Shown here: positions 34,756 through 43,136 of the stretch, piece after piece
How positions within the stretch are numbered: the first letter of the stretch is position 1
Layout of the letters: every line of letters begins with the position of its first letter
Source: Scalindua sp964344685
GTDB taxonomy: Bacteria > Planctomycetota > Brocadiia > Brocadiales > Scalinduaceae
Reading direction: 5' to 3'
Length of the DNA: 64,000 nucleotides
Assembly: GCA_964344685.1 (NCBI GenBank)
Contig: CAYFOK010000010.1
Span: 1-64,000 of the forward strand
Position numbers and translations under genes: made by a program
Notes under the pieces: generated by a model
Told to the model about the DNA's origin: nothing
The model's input: only the letters and a program-made list of their open reading frames with translations
Database searches by the model: none

Positions 34756-36012
34756 TTGTATAAGAAAATATTCATTCCTCTGGATAATTCAAAATATTCC
34801 GATTATTGTGAAGAATTAGCAATTTCCATAGCAAAAAAATCCAATTCTGAACTGATAGGAGGGCATGTATACGCTGCCAGCCTGCACCACAAACGGTTCA
34901 AGGAGATGGAAGTCGGATTGCCTGAAAAATACAAGGAAGAGAGTGAGCTTAAGAAGCAGAGAGAATATCACAATTCTCTGATAGGCCGCGGTCTTCGGAT
35001 GATTTCAGATTCATATCTTGATAGCCTCGAAAGAAAAAGCAAAGAACACAACATTCCCTTTACGAGAAATATCAAAGAGGGAAAGAACTATATTCAGCTT
35101 GTTAAGGATATTAACAGCAATGATTATGACCTGGTGATTATTGGTGTGAGGGGTCTTGGAGAAGTAGATGGAAATGCAATAGGCAGCGTTTGTGAAAGGG
35201 TCGTAAGAAGGATTAATACAGACGTGCTGATTGTTAAAGATGAAAAGCCACTTGAAGGCAGGGCGATCGTTACAGTTGACGGCAGCGAGCAATCTTTCAG
35301 GGCAGTTGAAATGGCATCTGATTTAGCAGTGAAATATGGCCTGGAGCTGGAGGCCGTGTCAGTCTATGATCCGCATTATCATCATGTTGCATTTAACGGA
35401 ATAGCCAAAATTCTTTCCGGTGAAATGGGTGAAGTGTTTAAATCGGATGAGCAGGAAAAACTTCATGAGGATGTAATAGACAAAGGGCTTGAAAAAATTT
35501 ACCAGGGGCACCTTGAAAGTGCGTTTAAAAAGGTAATAAAGTCAGGTATAGAATTAAAAACCACGCTTCTCGAAGGTAAGCCTTATGATCAGATATTGAA
35601 GTATATTGACAAGGTCAAACCATCTCTTTTGGTTTTGGGCCGTACCGGCATACATGCAATTGAGGGGCTGGACCTTGGAAGTGCAACAGAAAATATTTTG
35701 CGTAATGCTAAATGCAATGTCCTTATTACCAAGAGTAGACAGAAAGTGGAAACAAATCCATTTTATCAGGATGAGGAAATTGTTAAGAAGGAAATAATGA
35801 GGGAGCAGGCAGAAGAACAGGCTGTTACAAAAGAGGCAGTTTCCTGGACTGATGATGCAAACACATTAATCTCGAAAGTTCCTGCTTTTGTAAGGCCGAT
35901 GGTTGTTGGTGAAGTTGAGAATTATGCCAGGACGAAAGGCAGTAGTGAAATTACAAAAGAGATAGTAGAAGAAGTGAAATCTAAATGGGCTGACTCAATG
36001 AACTATTCTTGA
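34756..36012 (+). CDS. Tandem universal stress protein with C-terminal PCP_red-like domain
   Basis: The TTG at 34756 has GGGAG six bases upstream, making it better than the TTG two codons before. Two USP domains are visible: residues ~1-165 (KKIFIPLDNSKYSD; VIIGVRGLGEVDGNAIGSVCERVVRR) and ~170-335 (AIVTVDGSEQSFRAVE; VLGRTGIHAIEGLDLGSATE). Both have the GxxG...GS nucleotide-binding pattern. After a linker, residues ~361-415 (WTDDANTLISKVPAFVRPMV; NYARTKGSSEITKEIV) match the PCP_red module also present twice in the radical SAM protein at 20637. USP proteins sense or bind ATP. What the extra domain adds is unknown. Its position at the end of the cytochrome operon suggests a regulatory or assembly role (inference). 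Confidence 0.8.
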   Translation: MYKKIFIPLDNSKYSDYCEELAISIAKKSNSELIGGHVYAASLHHKRFKEMEVGLPEKYKEESELKKQREYHNSLIGRGLRMISDSYLDSLERKSKEHNIPFTRNIKEGKNYIQLVKDINSNDYDLVIIGVRGLGEVDGNAIGSVCERVVRRINTDVLIVKDEKPLEGRAIVTVDGSEQSFRAVEMASDLAVKYGLELEAVSVYDPHYHHVAFNGIAKILSGEMGEVFKSDEQEKLHEDVIDKGLEKIYQGHLESAFKKVIKSGIELKTTLLEGKPYDQILKYIDKVKPSLLVLGRTGIHAIEGLDLGSATENILRNAKCNVLITKSRQKVETNPFYQDEEIVKKEIMREQAEEQAVTKEAVSWTDDANTLISKVPAFVRPMVVGEVENYARTKGSSEITKEIVEEVKSKWADSMNYS

Positions 36013-36295
36013 GTACCTTTCACACATAAGATGTAGAGTTTTGTAAATCACACCTTTATGCAATTCACTCATTACAGAGTTCCTGATTTCCAGGATTATG
36101 TGATGCACCTGTAAATACCTGCAATATCTGACCATGATAGCGTAACTACTATCTTTTGAGCTTGTTTAAATGTGACCTGTAACAGCGGAAATAGTGATTA
36201 CTTTTACTGGCGGTGTGCTATCGTGTTATTGTAAGATATACACTTTATCTTTCTTGTTACTGTCTAATTATTAAAAAAAGGAGAATATAGACCTC

Positions 36296-37207
36296 ATGCT
36301 GGGGATTTCAACTGTATGGAAGTCGGGAGAATTTGAAGACGGCCAGGAACTCATGGAGTGTCTTGCAGGGCTTGGATTCAGGGAAATAGAGCTTGAGTAC
36401 AGGATTTCTGAAGATACATTTACGGGAATTAAACAATTCCTTAAAAAGAGCAAAGATGTAAAGATCGTCAGTATTCATAACTTTTTTCCGGTTCCTGACA
36501 TCCACGACACAGGAGGTGCTGATATATTTCATTTTTCTTCAGAGGAGGCAGAGGAGAGGTCTCTGGCTGTGAAGTATGCTATAAAAACTATTCAAATCGC
36601 AGCTGACCAAGGGGCCAGGGCTGTTGTTTTGCATCTGGGAAGGGTACATATGGATACTCTTAGTCTGGAACTTTTCAGCTTACTTGACGCAGGCCTGTCT
36701 GGTTCTGACGCATATGTAAGTAAGCGTGATGAGATCAGGATGCTAAGGGACAGAAAAAAGGGAAAGTCACTTGATATGATGCTAAAGAGTATGGAAGAGG
36801 TACAGAGTGCGGCGGAGAAGTATGATGTGAATATTGGTATAGAAAACAGATACTTCTTCGAAGAGTGTCCAAACTTTGAAGAGATGAGCGTTATTTTCGG
36901 GAAATTCGGTGGTGGACGAATTGGATACTGGCATGACGCAGGGCACGCACAGGTACAGGAAAATTTGGGCTTTGTAAGTGTTAAGGACCTGCTTAGCGCT
37001 TACGGCAAGTTTCTTATAGGTTTCCATCTTCACGATGTAAAGGGTTATTCAGACCATCATGTACCTGGAATTGGTGAGGTTGATTTCAAGCTGTTAAAAG
37101 AATATATTAATAAGGATACCATAAAGATATTGGAGATTCATCCAAGAGAGACTGAAAAGGATTTGATGGATGGAGTTGCTTTCCTCAAGAATATGGGTTT
37201 TGAATAA
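36296..37207 (+). CDS. Sugar phosphate isomerase/epimerase-like TIM barrel (AP endonuclease family 2)
   Basis: A 303-residue protein with GGAG upstream of the ATG. The xylose-isomerase-like barrel is shown by strand ends carrying metal ligands: VVLHLGRVH (His), IGIENRYFFE (Glu), YWHDAGHAQ (Asp and His), FHLHDVKGYSDHHVPGIGEVDF (His) and KILEIHPRE (Glu). These would bind a divalent metal for isomerase or epimerase chemistry on a sugar-like substrate. The substrate cannot be inferred. The next gene starts 10 bp after its stop. Confidence 0.8.
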   Translation: MLGISTVWKSGEFEDGQELMECLAGLGFREIELEYRISEDTFTGIKQFLKKSKDVKIVSIHNFFPVPDIHDTGGADIFHFSSEEAEERSLAVKYAIKTIQIAADQGARAVVLHLGRVHMDTLSLELFSLLDAGLSGSDAYVSKRDEIRMLRDRKKGKSLDMMLKSMEEVQSAAEKYDVNIGIENRYFFEECPNFEEMSVIFGKFGGGRIGYWHDAGHAQVQENLGFVSVKDLLSAYGKFLIGFHLHDVKGYSDHHVPGIGEVDFKLLKEYINKDTIKILEIHPRETEKDLMDGVAFLKNMGFE

Positions 37208-37217
37208 TATCATACGT

Positions 37218-37586
37218 ATGAAAAGATTGGTAATCTGTTTATATATCCTTTATGTTTTTCTTATAACATATTTCTCACTGACTCCGTTAGAACACAAAAT
37301 TTCTGAAAGTATATGGGACAAAGCAGCACATTTTACCGCCTATCTGTTTTTAGTTATGGTTGTAAAGAGGGTGCATATAAGATTCGGCTATTTAACATGT
37401 GTAATATCATGCTGCAGTTATTCGTTTATTATTGAATGTATTCAATATTTCATACCAAATAGACGTTTTGAGTTTTTAGATATGCTTGCAAATGTGTTGG
37501 GTACTGTCCTTGGTGTAATTATATATTATCTGATAATAGAGAAGAGCTTTAATAAAAAGAGCGGGGCTACTGTAAGGGGTGTTTGA
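37218..37586 (+). CDS. VanZ-like membrane protein
   Basis: The ATG at 37218 is preferred because the longer frame would overlap the preceding gene by 38 bases. A 122-residue protein with about four helices. It contains YFSLTPLEHKISESIWDKAAHF and IECIQYFIPNRRFEFLDMLANVLG, the two conserved blocks of the VanZ family (D-K-xxHF and R-x-x-x-x-D-xxxN-xxG). VanZ proteins affect envelope or glycopeptide tolerance in other bacteria; the biochemical role is not settled. It is probably cotranscribed with the upstream isomerase-like gene. Confidence 0.75.
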   Translation: MKRLVICLYILYVFLITYFSLTPLEHKISESIWDKAAHFTAYLFLVMVVKRVHIRFGYLTCVISCCSYSFIIECIQYFIPNRRFEFLDMLANVLGTVLGVIIYYLIIEKSFNKKSGATVRGV

Positions 37587-37635
37587 AAGGCTCTAATTAA
37601 TCATCTGCTTATTTAGCCTGTATTAGAGAATAAAA

Positions 37636-38247
37636 ATGAGGTCAAATACTAATGCCGGGCGGTACAAGGGCTGTATCCCTTCCTATGGGGATGCCGGCCT
37701 TTGTGCCGCGGTAATGGATACAAATAGAGAGAGCTGGCAAAGGCCAGATATTGTAAGCAGCCTGATCACTCAGCCCGATATGACCGTAGTGGATCTTGGC
37801 GCCGGTACAGGCTATTTTGCCGATCTATTTTCCAGACAGCTCCCTGAAGGGAAGATTATTGCACTTGACCCTGAAGTATCACTGACTACGTGGATGGAAG
37901 AGCGGAAAAAGAGGAATTCGCTGGATAATGTATCTATTTATAAGATTTCAAAAGATGATCCTGGGCTTGATCAACTAGGTTGTGAAATTGATCTGCTGTT
38001 TGTAGGCTATACATACTTTCATTTCGATGATCCTGTAAGGTATTTTCATAATAAAGTTTATCCATATATACAGGATGAAACAGTTGTTGCAATTGTCGAT
38101 ATGGCGCCCGTTCCTGGCCAGGGACGTCACACCGTTTCCGCACAACAGGTCATTATAGAGATGGCAGAAGCCGGCTTTGAGCTTAGATATAAACCATCTA
38201 TTCTTTATGATCAATATCTGCTAATATTCAAAAAAAAATCTACATAG
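37636..38247 (+). CDS. SAM-dependent methyltransferase (class I)
   Basis: A 203-residue protein with VVDLGAGTGYFADLFSR (motif I, ~residues 51-67) and IIALDPEVSLTTWMEE (acidic residue after strand 2). LLFVGYTYFHFDDPV and TVVAIVDMAPVPGQG follow in the expected order. These are the SAM-binding features of the UbiE/COQ5-like class I fold. The N-terminus before motif I holds a tryptophan-arginine segment (NRESWQRPDIV), as in arsenite or small-molecule methyltransferases. The substrate is unknown and no partner gene is evident. Confidence 0.78.
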   Translation: MRSNTNAGRYKGCIPSYGDAGLCAAVMDTNRESWQRPDIVSSLITQPDMTVVDLGAGTGYFADLFSRQLPEGKIIALDPEVSLTTWMEERKKRNSLDNVSIYKISKDDPGLDQLGCEIDLLFVGYTYFHFDDPVRYFHNKVYPYIQDETVVAIVDMAPVPGQGRHTVSAQQVIIEMAEAGFELRYKPSILYDQYLLIFKKKST

Positions 38248-38435
38248 TCTCTCCAGAAAGAAGAAAACAGGAAAATATGTGAACAAGAGCCTGGTAATGA
38301 AATTTTCCATTGACTCGTATAACTAATTTGTTAACATGATTTTAAAGATTCCGGATGGGTATCATGAATTCTGAATTATTGATAACTGTGGGTAAGCTAC
38401 TGTAAGGCTGCTGTTAAAGAAAGGAGTGCACTTCA

Positions 38436-38870
38436 ATGAATTTCGTCAGTCAAATCTTGAAAAACAAAGGGAGTAAGGTATGGTCTATCTCTTCACATGA
38501 AACTGCGTATAAGGCTTTACAAATAATGTCAGAGGAGAATTTGGGGTGTTTGCTGGTTATTGACAAAGGAAAGGTGAAGGGTATATTCACGGAGCGTGAT
38601 TACGCTCGAAAAGTAATCCTGAAAGGGAAGTCATCCAAGACTACTCCTGTCAGTGAACTGATGACTAAAGAAGTGCTCTTTGTTGATCCCGGTACTACAG
38701 TTGAGGATTGTATGGCACTGATGACTGAGAAATGCGTTCGGCATTTACCTGTTATGGAAGAGCAAAAGCTGGTCGGACTTGTAACCGTGGGAGATGTAGT
38801 TAAACAGTTTATAGTAGATCAGAAATTCAAGATTCAGGAGCTGGAGAGATACCTTCATGAAGAGTGTTAG
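38436..38870 (+). CDS. CBS-domain pair protein
   Basis: A 144-residue protein made only of two CBS motifs. The first is VWSISSHETAYKALQIMSEE with GIFTERDYARKVIL; the second is VLFVDPGTTVEDCMALMTEK with LVGLVTVGDVVKQFI. A clear AGGAG lies eight bases before the ATG. Stand-alone CBS pairs bind adenine nucleotides and regulate other proteins. The partner is not identifiable here. The gene is convergent with the AMMECR1 gene (24 bp apart). Confidence 0.85.
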   Translation: MNFVSQILKNKGSKVWSISSHETAYKALQIMSEENLGCLLVIDKGKVKGIFTERDYARKVILKGKSSKTTPVSELMTKEVLFVDPGTTVEDCMALMTEKCVRHLPVMEEQKLVGLVTVGDVVKQFIVDQKFKIQELERYLHEEC

Positions 38871-38894
38871 ATGCTTTTTCGGATAGCTGGGTTC

Positions 38895-39458
38895 CTAACA
38901 GTTCTTATCTGTTTTCTCCGATATCATTTCTGATGTGAATAAATATACATCAACATTTCTCTTTTTCCATGCATCTGGCGACAGACCAGCCTTCATACTG
39001 CAGCATTGGGACAGAAATTCTTCTTTTGTCCATCCTGTTTCAGTAGCAACCTGAGGTAAAAAACATCCGGTTGAAGAACCTTTTTTAATATAAATTCCGT
39101 GCCTGCCAAGCTCGAAGCTGAGAGGGTTTTCTGCTTTTTGTAAAGGTGACAGTACCGAGATATCTACTTCTAAACTCTCTAGCTCTTCCGGTTGGATTTG
39201 GCTAAACCTTGGATCTTCAGTTGCCGCTGACACAGCCATTTCAGAAACAAGTTTGTGTAGAGGGATATCAGAAACCATTCGTCCTATACACCCTCTTAAC
39301 TTTCCGTGTGTTCTTAATGTTACAAAGGCACCTCTCTTTTCCTTAAGTTCCTTACTGGCTATTTCAATTTGTGTTTGTTCGTTGGGAGTGTCTATTATTG
39401 CGGATTTTATACTCTCTCTTGCTATATAGAGTAATACTTTTTTATCTTTTTCGTCCAT
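38895..39458 (-). CDS. amrA: AMMECR1-domain protein (AmmeMemoRadiSam system protein A)
   Basis: A 187-residue single-domain protein with the hallmark LRGCIG (residues ~48-53). RFSQIQPEELESLEVDISVLSPLQ and a C-terminal FLPQVATETGWTKEEFLSQCC match AMMECR1. The family is widespread and recent work links it to radical SAM chemistry on proteins or small molecules, but the reaction is uncertain. It is the last gene of a minus-strand run and lies 24 bp after a MEMO protein that itself carries another AMMECR1 domain, so the domain is present twice. The usual third component, a dedicated radical SAM enzyme, is not adjacent. Confidence 0.85.
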   Translation of the reverse strand: MDEKDKKVLLYIARESIKSAIIDTPNEQTQIEIASKELKEKRGAFVTLRTHGKLRGCIGRMVSDIPLHKLVSEMAVSAATEDPRFSQIQPEELESLEVDISVLSPLQKAENPLSFELGRHGIYIKKGSSTGCFLPQVATETGWTKEEFLSQCCSMKAGLSPDAWKKRNVDVYLFTSEMISEKTDKNC

Positions 39459-39482
39459 ATCAGGAGAATAGATTTTCCTGTG

Positions 39483-41039
39483 CTATTTCATGGCCAGGTT
39501 TTTATCTTCATGGAATACTTCTGCCGTAAATACAAAAAATTCCATCTCTTCGTCCTTCCAGGCGTATGACGGTAAACCTGCCTTGTTGCACAAGTGTGCA
39601 AGGGTTTCTTCTCTGTCCCAGCCCTGTTCAGTAGCTACCTGTGGAAGGAACACTGCCCGCATTCCTCCCAGATGTATGATGATTCCATGTTTACCGGGAA
39701 TGAATTTGTCCGGCCCGCTTATCTTTTTTATAGGACTTAGAACAGAAATATCTATCTCTATTTCGGACAGTTCATCTTCACTGACTGGCCTGAAACGCCT
39801 GTCGTTCATTGAAGAGTTTATAGCATTGTCTATAACAGCGTTGAAAAGTCGCTCTCTGGGTTGAATGTGACCTATACAGCCACGGAGATGGCCGTTTTTA
39901 TTCAGTGTAACAAACACGCCTCTTTTTTTATTCAGGTTTTTACTGAATGTATATTCTTCTGGATCTAAGTCAGGTTTCTTTCCATTCTTTACACAACATT
40001 CCAGTGTGTCTCTTGCGAGCTTTAGAAGGGTAAGCTTTTCATCATTGTTCAGGCCTTGGTTGTCGCCTATTATGTCCGGAGGTTCGTTGTCCCTTGTAAA
40101 TACAATTGAAGCATAGCTCACGGAACTGTTAAAATCACCGAGTATACTTCCCGATGTGTCGTACTTAAGTATCTTCCCCTGCACATTACCCGGTAAAAGT
40201 TTCATCAATAACGCAACCGGCATAAACCCGCAAGCAGTTATTCCGGTCACCCTTTTGTATTGGATGAATCCGTCAAAATCCAAAGCAAGTATGCGTTCGA
40301 ATGCTCCATAGTCAAGCTTTCTTAAATTAGCCTCTATGTCCTTTTTGAAGGGGACATAATCATACCCGTAACCGTAATGAGTGAAATCGGAACTTACCAC
40401 TATCAGTGTGTCGTCAGTTATTAATGGTCTTAATTTATCAGCGATAAAATCAAATTCTTCATTATTAAGCCTGCTGATGAGTACAGGAATAAGTTCAAAG
40501 TCATCTCCCAGGACTACTTGTAAAAAAGGTAATTGTGTCTCAAGTGAGTGTTCTCTTTTATGAGCGTTCTTAAATGTTCCAAAAAAAGGGGGATTATTGA
40601 TAAGGTTGTTACAAATACCCTGATTCAGCTTTACCAGTCCCAACGGTGTCTTGTATGCATCAACATCAAGTATTGATGCTCCCCTGTATCTCGAATAGTG
40701 GCTAGGTGCAAGCACTATCACCCTTTTATATCCTTGATCCTTTATGGCTTTGTAACCGTAAGCAGCAACCGCTCCAGAATATTGGTAGCCGGCGTGTGGT
40801 GATATTATGGCAACTGGCTTGCCGGGTAAGCCCTCTATAATCGCCTTGTCTAGATAGCTGTTTATCTTATTTGAAAGTTCAGCTTTAGAATCGGGATAAA
40901 AACGTCCGGCAACAGTAGGCTCACGTACGTTTTGTCCTTCGCCCGGAAGATCCCCAACCAGATAATCTTCCGCGTAATTTATATGAGGAAAGATTAAACT
41001 GAAAAAAAAGAAAGAAAATAATAAGAGGTATTTACGCAT
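39483..41039 (-). CDS. amrB: MEMO-family protein fused to AMMECR1 domain, exported
   Basis: The start at 41039 is set by AAGGAG seven bases upstream; a further in-frame start 27 bp earlier lacks it. A signal peptide (MRKYLLLFSFFFFSLIF) suggests export. Residues ~35-300 are the MEMO fold (REPTVAGRFYPDSKAEL; VAIISPHAGYQYSGAVAAYG; FKNAHKREHSLETQLPFL), with the His residues of its extradiol-dioxygenase-like site. From ~residue 330 a second domain has LRGCIG and the AMMECR1 pattern. A MEMO-AMMECR1 fusion plus a free AMMECR1 protein is redundant. A secreted version would place this poorly understood system outside the cytoplasm. Confidence 0.83.
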   Translation of the reverse strand: MRKYLLLFSFFFFSLIFPHINYAEDYLVGDLPGEGQNVREPTVAGRFYPDSKAELSNKINSYLDKAIIEGLPGKPVAIISPHAGYQYSGAVAAYGYKAIKDQGYKRVIVLAPSHYSRYRGASILDVDAYKTPLGLVKLNQGICNNLINNPPFFGTFKNAHKREHSLETQLPFLQVVLGDDFELIPVLISRLNNEEFDFIADKLRPLITDDTLIVVSSDFTHYGYGYDYVPFKKDIEANLRKLDYGAFERILALDFDGFIQYKRVTGITACGFMPVALLMKLLPGNVQGKILKYDTSGSILGDFNSSVSYASIVFTRDNEPPDIIGDNQGLNNDEKLTLLKLARDTLECCVKNGKKPDLDPEEYTFSKNLNKKRGVFVTLNKNGHLRGCIGHIQPRERLFNAVIDNAINSSMNDRRFRPVSEDELSEIEIDISVLSPIKKISGPDKFIPGKHGIIIHLGGMRAVFLPQVATEQGWDREETLAHLCNKAGLPSYAWKDEEMEFFVFTAEVFHEDKNLAMK

Positions 41040-41089
41040 GACAATTCTCCTTGTGTGAAAACTCATTTTACCGCTGGGATAGCGATAAA

Positions 41090-41713
41090 CTATTTGAGGT
41101 ATTTTATTGCGACAAACCCGCTGATTAATAATATAACAAATATTATAGTAAGGATATTAAAATACTTCTCTATAAACGTCTTTATCTTTGGACCAAATAT
41201 ATAGAATAAGCCTGCAACCAGGAAGAATCTTGCACTTCTACTTAGAGATGATGCCAGGATCATGATAAAGATATTTATTTTGCAGACTCCTGCAGCAATA
41301 GTAAATACTTTATAGGGGATAGGGGTAAACCCGGCCACCGCAATAGCAGAAAATGCGTTATTTTGATATTGTGTACTCACCGCATTAAATACCTCAGTGA
41401 TATTATAAAAGTTAATAATTGGCCTTCCAACATGTTCAAAAAGCTGATAACCAATAAAATAACCAAAACAACCTCCTAAGACAGATCCGGCAGAACATAT
41501 CAAAGCATATTTAAACGACTTTCTTGGTAGTGCAACTGCTAATGCTATTAAGAGAACATCAGGTGGTATTGGGAAAAAAGAGGATTCACAAAATGCAAGT
41601 ATAAATAGAGCCCACGTGCTGTGAGGTGTTTCTGCCCAATGTATTGTCCAGTCATAGAGCCTCCTTATATGATTTGCTTTTCTTATGACATGCTCTTTTT
41701 CTATTGATTCCAT
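41090..41713 (-). CDS. YqaA/DedA-type SNARE-associated (VTT) membrane protein
   Basis: A 207-residue protein with about five hydrophobic segments. FCESSFFPIPPDVLLIALAV, GSVLGGCFGYFIGYQLFE and AGFTPIPYKVFTIAAGV are the conserved blocks of the VTT family. The E...PxPPD and F-x-P-x-P-x-K-x residues are thought to line a substrate path. DedA-like proteins flip lipids or transport ions. The gene lies in the minus-strand run between the AhbD-like radical SAM gene and the MEMO gene, with gaps of about 50-60 bp, so cotranscription is likely. Confidence 0.82.
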   Translation of the reverse strand: MESIEKEHVIRKANHIRRLYDWTIHWAETPHSTWALFILAFCESSFFPIPPDVLLIALAVALPRKSFKYALICSAGSVLGGCFGYFIGYQLFEHVGRPIINFYNITEVFNAVSTQYQNNAFSAIAVAGFTPIPYKVFTIAAGVCKINIFIMILASSLSRSARFFLVAGLFYIFGPKIKTFIEKYFNILTIIFVILLISGFVAIKYLK

Positions 41714-41771
41714 GTTTTTAATATGTAGAAATTCTAAAGTTGCGTACTTCTCAGTAATTGTATCTTCTCAG

Positions 41772-42968
41772 CTACGCATTCTTCGCCATCTTTGGGGTGT
41801 AAATACAATACGGTTCTTCTGCCATATAGTCTCCTGTCTCGTAGAACGCACGCGCTCTGCAACCTTCACAAACCTTTTTGTATTCGCATAGGCCACATTT
41901 GCCTCCAAGCAGATCAGGCTGTCTCAGTTTGGCGAAGACAGCAGAATCTTTCCAGATATCTACAAACTTCTGTTTTTTGATGTGTCCGGCTTCAACCGGC
42001 AGGTATCCGCATGGGAAAACCTCTCCTTTGTGAGAGACAAAACAGACTCCGGTACCGGCCAGGCAGCCCTTAGTCATTGCCGCCATTCCATGAGTTTTTG
42101 GTGTGATCTTGATACCCTCTTCTTTTGCCCGTTCGCGCATGATCCTGAAGTAGTGCGGTGAACAGGTCGCTTTTGTCTGGATAACCGCTTCTTTTGATAA
42201 GTCGTAGAAAAGATTAAGGAGTTCCTCATACTTGTCAGCTGGCAGCATCTGGTCATCAGCTATTTCGACGCCGCAACCCACCGGAACAAGCATAAATATA
42301 TGAATTGCCTCAGCTCCAAGACTAACTGCCAGGTTATACAAGTCACGAAGCTGGTCCTGGTTATGTTTTGCTATTGTGCAGTTAATCTGCATGCCCATTC
42401 CCTGGGCTTTCAAATTATTGAATCCTTTGATAGCCTGTTCAAAAGATCCATTCAGTTTTCGGAATTTATCATGGGTCTCTGCGTCTGCACCATCAAGACT
42501 GATGGAAACTCTGGATACTCCTGCATCCACAATTTTCTTGGCCATGGCCTCATCAACCAAAGTACCATTGGTAGCCAGTGCCACTGTTAAGCCCTGTTTT
42601 ACAGCATGTTTTGAAATATCGAATATGTCGGGACGGAAGAGCGGTTCTCCTCCGCTTAAGACAAGGATAGGTTTGCCCGCTTCTGCTATCGCTTCAACGA
42701 GTTCGAAAGATTCCTCCGTGGTCAAATCATCATTCATCAGCTGGGTACTAACATCCAGTCTTCTACAATGAATACACTCCAGATTACAACCAGCTGTTGT
42801 TTCCCAGAAGACAAGTCGAAGCTGGTTTTGCATATTACTCATATATTTCCTAGAAACTCTACCATCCTCATGATCTTTTATTTGTGAATAAACTTCCTTT
42901 ATAGTACCCTCCGGCATGCCATGTGGCATACCAGGATGACCTGAGCCCTTACCGTGATGATCCATCAT
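41772..42968 (-). CDS. ahbD: AhbD-like radical SAM haem-synthesis protein
   Basis: About 398 residues. An ATG at 42968 is chosen over a GTG four codons earlier. A His/Gly-rich N-terminus (MMDHHGKGSGHPGMPHG) precedes the radical SAM cluster motif CNLECIHC and LSGGEPLFR. A SPASM-like C-terminus follows: MAAMTKGCLAGTGVCF, FPCGYLPV, CGLCEYKKVCEGCRA. These match AhbD, which makes haem b from iron-coproporphyrin III in the sirohaem-dependent route of sulfate reducers and archaea. Such a route suits a lineage with many c haems. NirJ-type enzymes are the alternative. It is the first gene of the minus-strand run and divergent from cimA. Confidence 0.8.
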   Translation of the reverse strand: MMDHHGKGSGHPGMPHGMPEGTIKEVYSQIKDHEDGRVSRKYMSNMQNQLRLVFWETTAGCNLECIHCRRLDVSTQLMNDDLTTEESFELVEAIAEAGKPILVLSGGEPLFRPDIFDISKHAVKQGLTVALATNGTLVDEAMAKKIVDAGVSRVSISLDGADAETHDKFRKLNGSFEQAIKGFNNLKAQGMGMQINCTIAKHNQDQLRDLYNLAVSLGAEAIHIFMLVPVGCGVEIADDQMLPADKYEELLNLFYDLSKEAVIQTKATCSPHYFRIMRERAKEEGIKITPKTHGMAAMTKGCLAGTGVCFVSHKGEVFPCGYLPVEAGHIKKQKFVDIWKDSAVFAKLRQPDLLGGKCGLCEYKKVCEGCRARAFYETGDYMAEEPYCIYTPKMAKNA

Positions 42969-43021
42969 TCTTGCCCCCACTATTCTATATCATTGAATAA
43001 AATGCGTTAAATTGTTTGTGC

Positions 43022-43049
43022 TTGACAAGACAATTTAGCACTGTAATAT
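43022..43049 (+). promoter_or_regulatory. Sigma-70-type promoter for cimA-valS
   Basis: TTGACA (43022-43027) and TAATAT (43044-43049) are separated by 16 bases, close to the housekeeping consensus. They lie about 90 bp before the cimA start, in the divergent gap with the AhbD-like gene. No attenuator or T-box hairpin was recognised in the leader. Confidence 0.6.
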
Positions 43050-43136
43050 TAAAATTTTGCGTAATTTTTCAATTTTACCCTTATTTTATATAAATTCAAA
43101 TACAAAAATATCTAATTAGTCATAAATCGGGTTGTT

